Of a stretch of 64,000 nucleotides of DNA, positions 61,711-64,000 are shown one piece after another. The notes beneath the pieces are model-generated. The model worked only from the letters and a program-made list of their open reading frames with translations, ran no database searches and was not told the origin of the DNA. The DNA is taken from the NCBI GenBank assembly GCA_963575745.1, contig CAUYUJ010015750.1, positions 67,501-131,500 of the forward strand. Direction: 5' to 3'. Source of the stretch: Prorocentrum cordatum (taxonomy: Eukaryota; Sar; Dinophyceae; Prorocentrales; Prorocentraceae). A program made the translations under genes and the position numbers. The first letter of the stretch is position 1. Every line of letters begins with the position of its first letter.

Positions 61711-62339
61711 TGCCAAACTCAGACTTATCCAGAAGTGGTCTCTTTCTTGTCTGTAGAAAAAGGACCTGGGTTGGAGGGAGGCGTTGGCGCCCGCGGGGGA
61801 GGGAGCGACTGGGCGAGCGCGGATTTGGGGCCCAATGCTTTTCTGATCTCTCGAGCAACCCAACCAGTTGCAACCCGCGTATCTTCGGGGGGGCAGCCTG
61901 GATCCAATGCCACTTGAAGTGGGGGGACAGGGGTCGAATGACATGCGAAGCTCGCTTTAGGGGTCGGTGGCCACCCCAGTGGCAAATCAACTTGGATGCA
62001 ATCGTTCGTCCCGGACGTCACCCCTTAGACGGACGCGGTCGTTTGGAGGCGGTGGCAAGCCGGAGGCGCAAAACGCCAGTGCACGCACCGATCCCCCAAT
62101 CGCGCAGAACCCCACATTACCGCGTTATCTGCGCAACCCAGCCCTGAGGCGCCTCCCGACGAAGATGGGTAAGGGATGCGGAAGGACGAGGGGGAGGGAA
62201 GGAAGAGGCCGATCGGACATCTTGAAGGTGGCGGCGCAAACGCTTGGAATATTTGAAAGACATTAAACATGTTCAGATTCACGCATAATTCGCCTCCCGT
62301 TTGTTGGACATATGGCGCCTGTTCGGCCCTTCCCGTCAG

Positions 62340-62342
62340 AAT

Positions 62343-62373
<31 letters not shown>

Positions 62374-62640
62374 GGAGGGCGAAGAGGAGGAGGAGGAGGA
62401 AAAGGAGGAGGAGGGGGGGGAGAAGGTGGAGGAAGAGCATGGCGGGGAGGAGGAGGAGGAGGAGGAGGAGGAGGGGGAGGAGGTGGAGGAGGAAGAGGAG
62501 GTGGAGGAAAGGAGCAGGAAGCGAGAAGGTGGAGGAAGGGAGGAGGACGGGAGGAGGACGGGAGGAGGAATGGAGGGGGAATGGAGGAGGGAGACAGGAG
62601 GAGGGAGGAGGAAGGGAGGAGGGAGACAGGAGGAAGATAG
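62340..62640. repeat. (GGA)n purine tract
   Basis: About 300 bp of GGA, GAA and GGGA units on the plus strand. It lies about 190 bp downstream of the last recognisable exon of the minus-strand gene at the right edge. Confidence 0.95.
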
Positions 62641-62829
62641 CAGGAAGGAGGAAAAAGCCTTAAAAGAAACTCAAACAAAATTCGGAAATCTGATTGTTTC
62701 TGATGTTTCTTATTGCTTGCATATGTAATGTGAGATATCTCAGTAATCTGGAGACATCTGAATCTAAACGGCAGCCCAATCACCACCCCCACGTCTCTGG
62801 GCCAACACTCAGACCTCGAGTGCACCCCC

Positions 62830-64000
62830 CGTTGCGCACTTGGCGCAGCCTCTGCTTTCCGTCGCCGACGAAGCACGATTTCAGCGCCTGGCCCTTCTTC
62901 GCCGCCGCCTTCATCAGTGCCAGGATTTCCTCGCAAGCGCTGGCGGCCACGAGCGCATCATCGTCCGTCAGGACTTTCTGGTTGATACATTCCGTTTTGA
63001 TGGCGACAAGCTTGGAGTCCAACAGGGCTTCATCGAGGATGCACTGTTTCATGTCGGCCTCGAACTCGCCCCCCTTGGTGACATCGCACTCCCCGCTCTT
63101 GGCGATAAGAGCTTGGTAGTGGCGCTTGGTCCAATCACATTCGCTGTGGGCCTCCCGCACTGATGTGATGGCCTCTTTGCCCCTCTGCTCGTTTGGGTTG
63201 GTCCGCGGCGGCTGCGGGCTGGGGGCCCCGCAAGCCGCCTGGCCAACCTGGCGCGGGGAGGGGAGATTGCTCGATATAGCTCGGACAAGAGGGGTCGGAT
63301 CCCCACTGCGGCCCCTTCCCCCGCCCCCGGCGAACCTTAGGCCTATGGGAAATGGAAAGGGAATCTCAACCAACGAAGCCTCGTTAAGGCTGCTATCGCC
63401 CTTTGCTGTCCCCCCTCCCCCTGGGGCCAAGCAAACTCAGGACTGCTCGTCGCGTGAGCGGTGCTTGTGGAAAGGCCCCTGGTCCTCCCCTTCGTCCTCT
63501 CCTCCTTCTCTTTCGTGGAAGTTTAGCCCCTGTCGCCGTCGACGCCGCGGCAGGGGCACCGAGCTACTTGCTGGCCCGCTGTCTCAACCGGCTGCGGCCT
63601 CCGTCCGAAGCCGCCGCTGTTCCCCGAAGCATTTCGCCATCGGAACTCACGGCCTTCCTGTTGAGGATGTCTTTGGTGAATTCGGTGAATTTGACTAGTT
63701 GGTTACTGGGCCACGGGATTTTCGTGTCGTCGCGCAGCTTGGCGTTGAGGCGGGGCTCGACTGTCGGCGGTTTCGCCTTGACAGCCTCCGGCATCGCCTC
63801 CCCGCCGTGCTCCTCGCAAGCCTCCTTCCAAGACATCCACTCCCCCTCGATCCCCTCCTCCGTGACGTTCGTGATTTTGGTGACTGTCTCGAGCAGGCTA
63901 TCGGGCACCCCCTCCTTCGGCTTGAATGCGAGGATCTCCTCCACTAGCGCGCTGAATTCCTCGCTGCCGGGGTATTTTTTGATTTTGCCGTAGATCGCCG
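62830..64000 (-). CDS. 3' exons of a hypothetical gene running off the right edge
   Basis: Partial gene. From the edge, one frame reads AIYGKIKKYPGSEEFSALVE, EEILAFKPKEGVPDSLLETV, then EWMSWKEACEEHGGEAMPEA, LVKFTEFTKDILNRKAV (to about 63640). After an inferred intron (about 63600-63200), a second block reads KEAITSVREAHSECDWTKR, FEADMKQCILDEALLDSK and LVAASACEEILALMKAAAKK (to about 62870). The second block is alpha-helical and rich in charged residues. Style and spacing resemble the gene at 38193-39589, and both look like members of large dinoflagellate families without known function. Exon boundaries and the true stop are not resolved; the frame stays open to 62780. Confidence 0.6.

Overview
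This window looks like nuclear DNA of a dinoflagellate. The decisive evidence is an exact copy of the 22-nt dinoflagellate spliced leader at 25884-25905 (minus strand). Supporting evidence is a decayed PPR gene with the ACEKG/GQWQQAL repeat style common in dinoflagellates, several non-LTR retrotransposons (LINEs), GC-rich sequence and very abundant microsatellites. There is no prokaryotic gene organisation. The species cannot be fixed from the sequence.

Layout. 0-4 kb: dispersed repeats, a (CA)n tract and an inverted-repeat element. 4.2-6.3 kb: LINE A1 (5'-truncated, minus strand) between (GGA)n tracts. 7.7-9.4 kb: a TIR element and opposed GGA/CTC tracts. 9.7-11 kb: PPR pseudogene (plus strand). 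11-20 kb: foldback elements, tetranucleotide and satellite arrays and (ATG)n, with no confident gene. 20.9-25.95 kb: LINE A2, the most complete element, with spliced leader, ORF1 and a broken ORF2. 26.7-28.3 kb: composite TIR element with a 310-bp triplication. 29.2-31.1 kb: 1.9 kb of trinucleotide repeat. 31.4-32.8 kb: a 459-codon hypothetical gene. 34.7-37.2 kb: AT-rich array and an intronless transposase-like retro-pseudogene with a diverged spliced leader. 38.2-39.6 kb: a hypothetical gene with an inferred intron. 41.1-44.4 kb: LINE B (RT plus RNase H). 44.8-47 kb: foldback and TIR elements. 48.4-50.7 kb: LINE C (RT plus decayed RNase H). 51-58 kb: nested TIR and foldback families and a plus-strand RNase H remnant (LINE D). 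60-61.5 kb: an unrecognised decayed coding region. 62.8-64 kb: 3' exons of a gene running off the right edge.

How it fits together. Most of the window is mobile or repeat-derived. Four LINE copies of three lineages are each bracketed by GGA/TCC tracts that have the same strand polarity on both sides. At LINE A2 the spliced leader touches the tract, so the copied RNA was apparently trans-spliced before insertion. The transposase-like pseudogene repeats the leader/GGA arrangement at its 5' end. Almost all long coding segments lie on the minus strand. I infer that LINEs of this genome insert into or next to GGA microsatellites, can carry spliced leaders, and may also mobilise host mRNAs.
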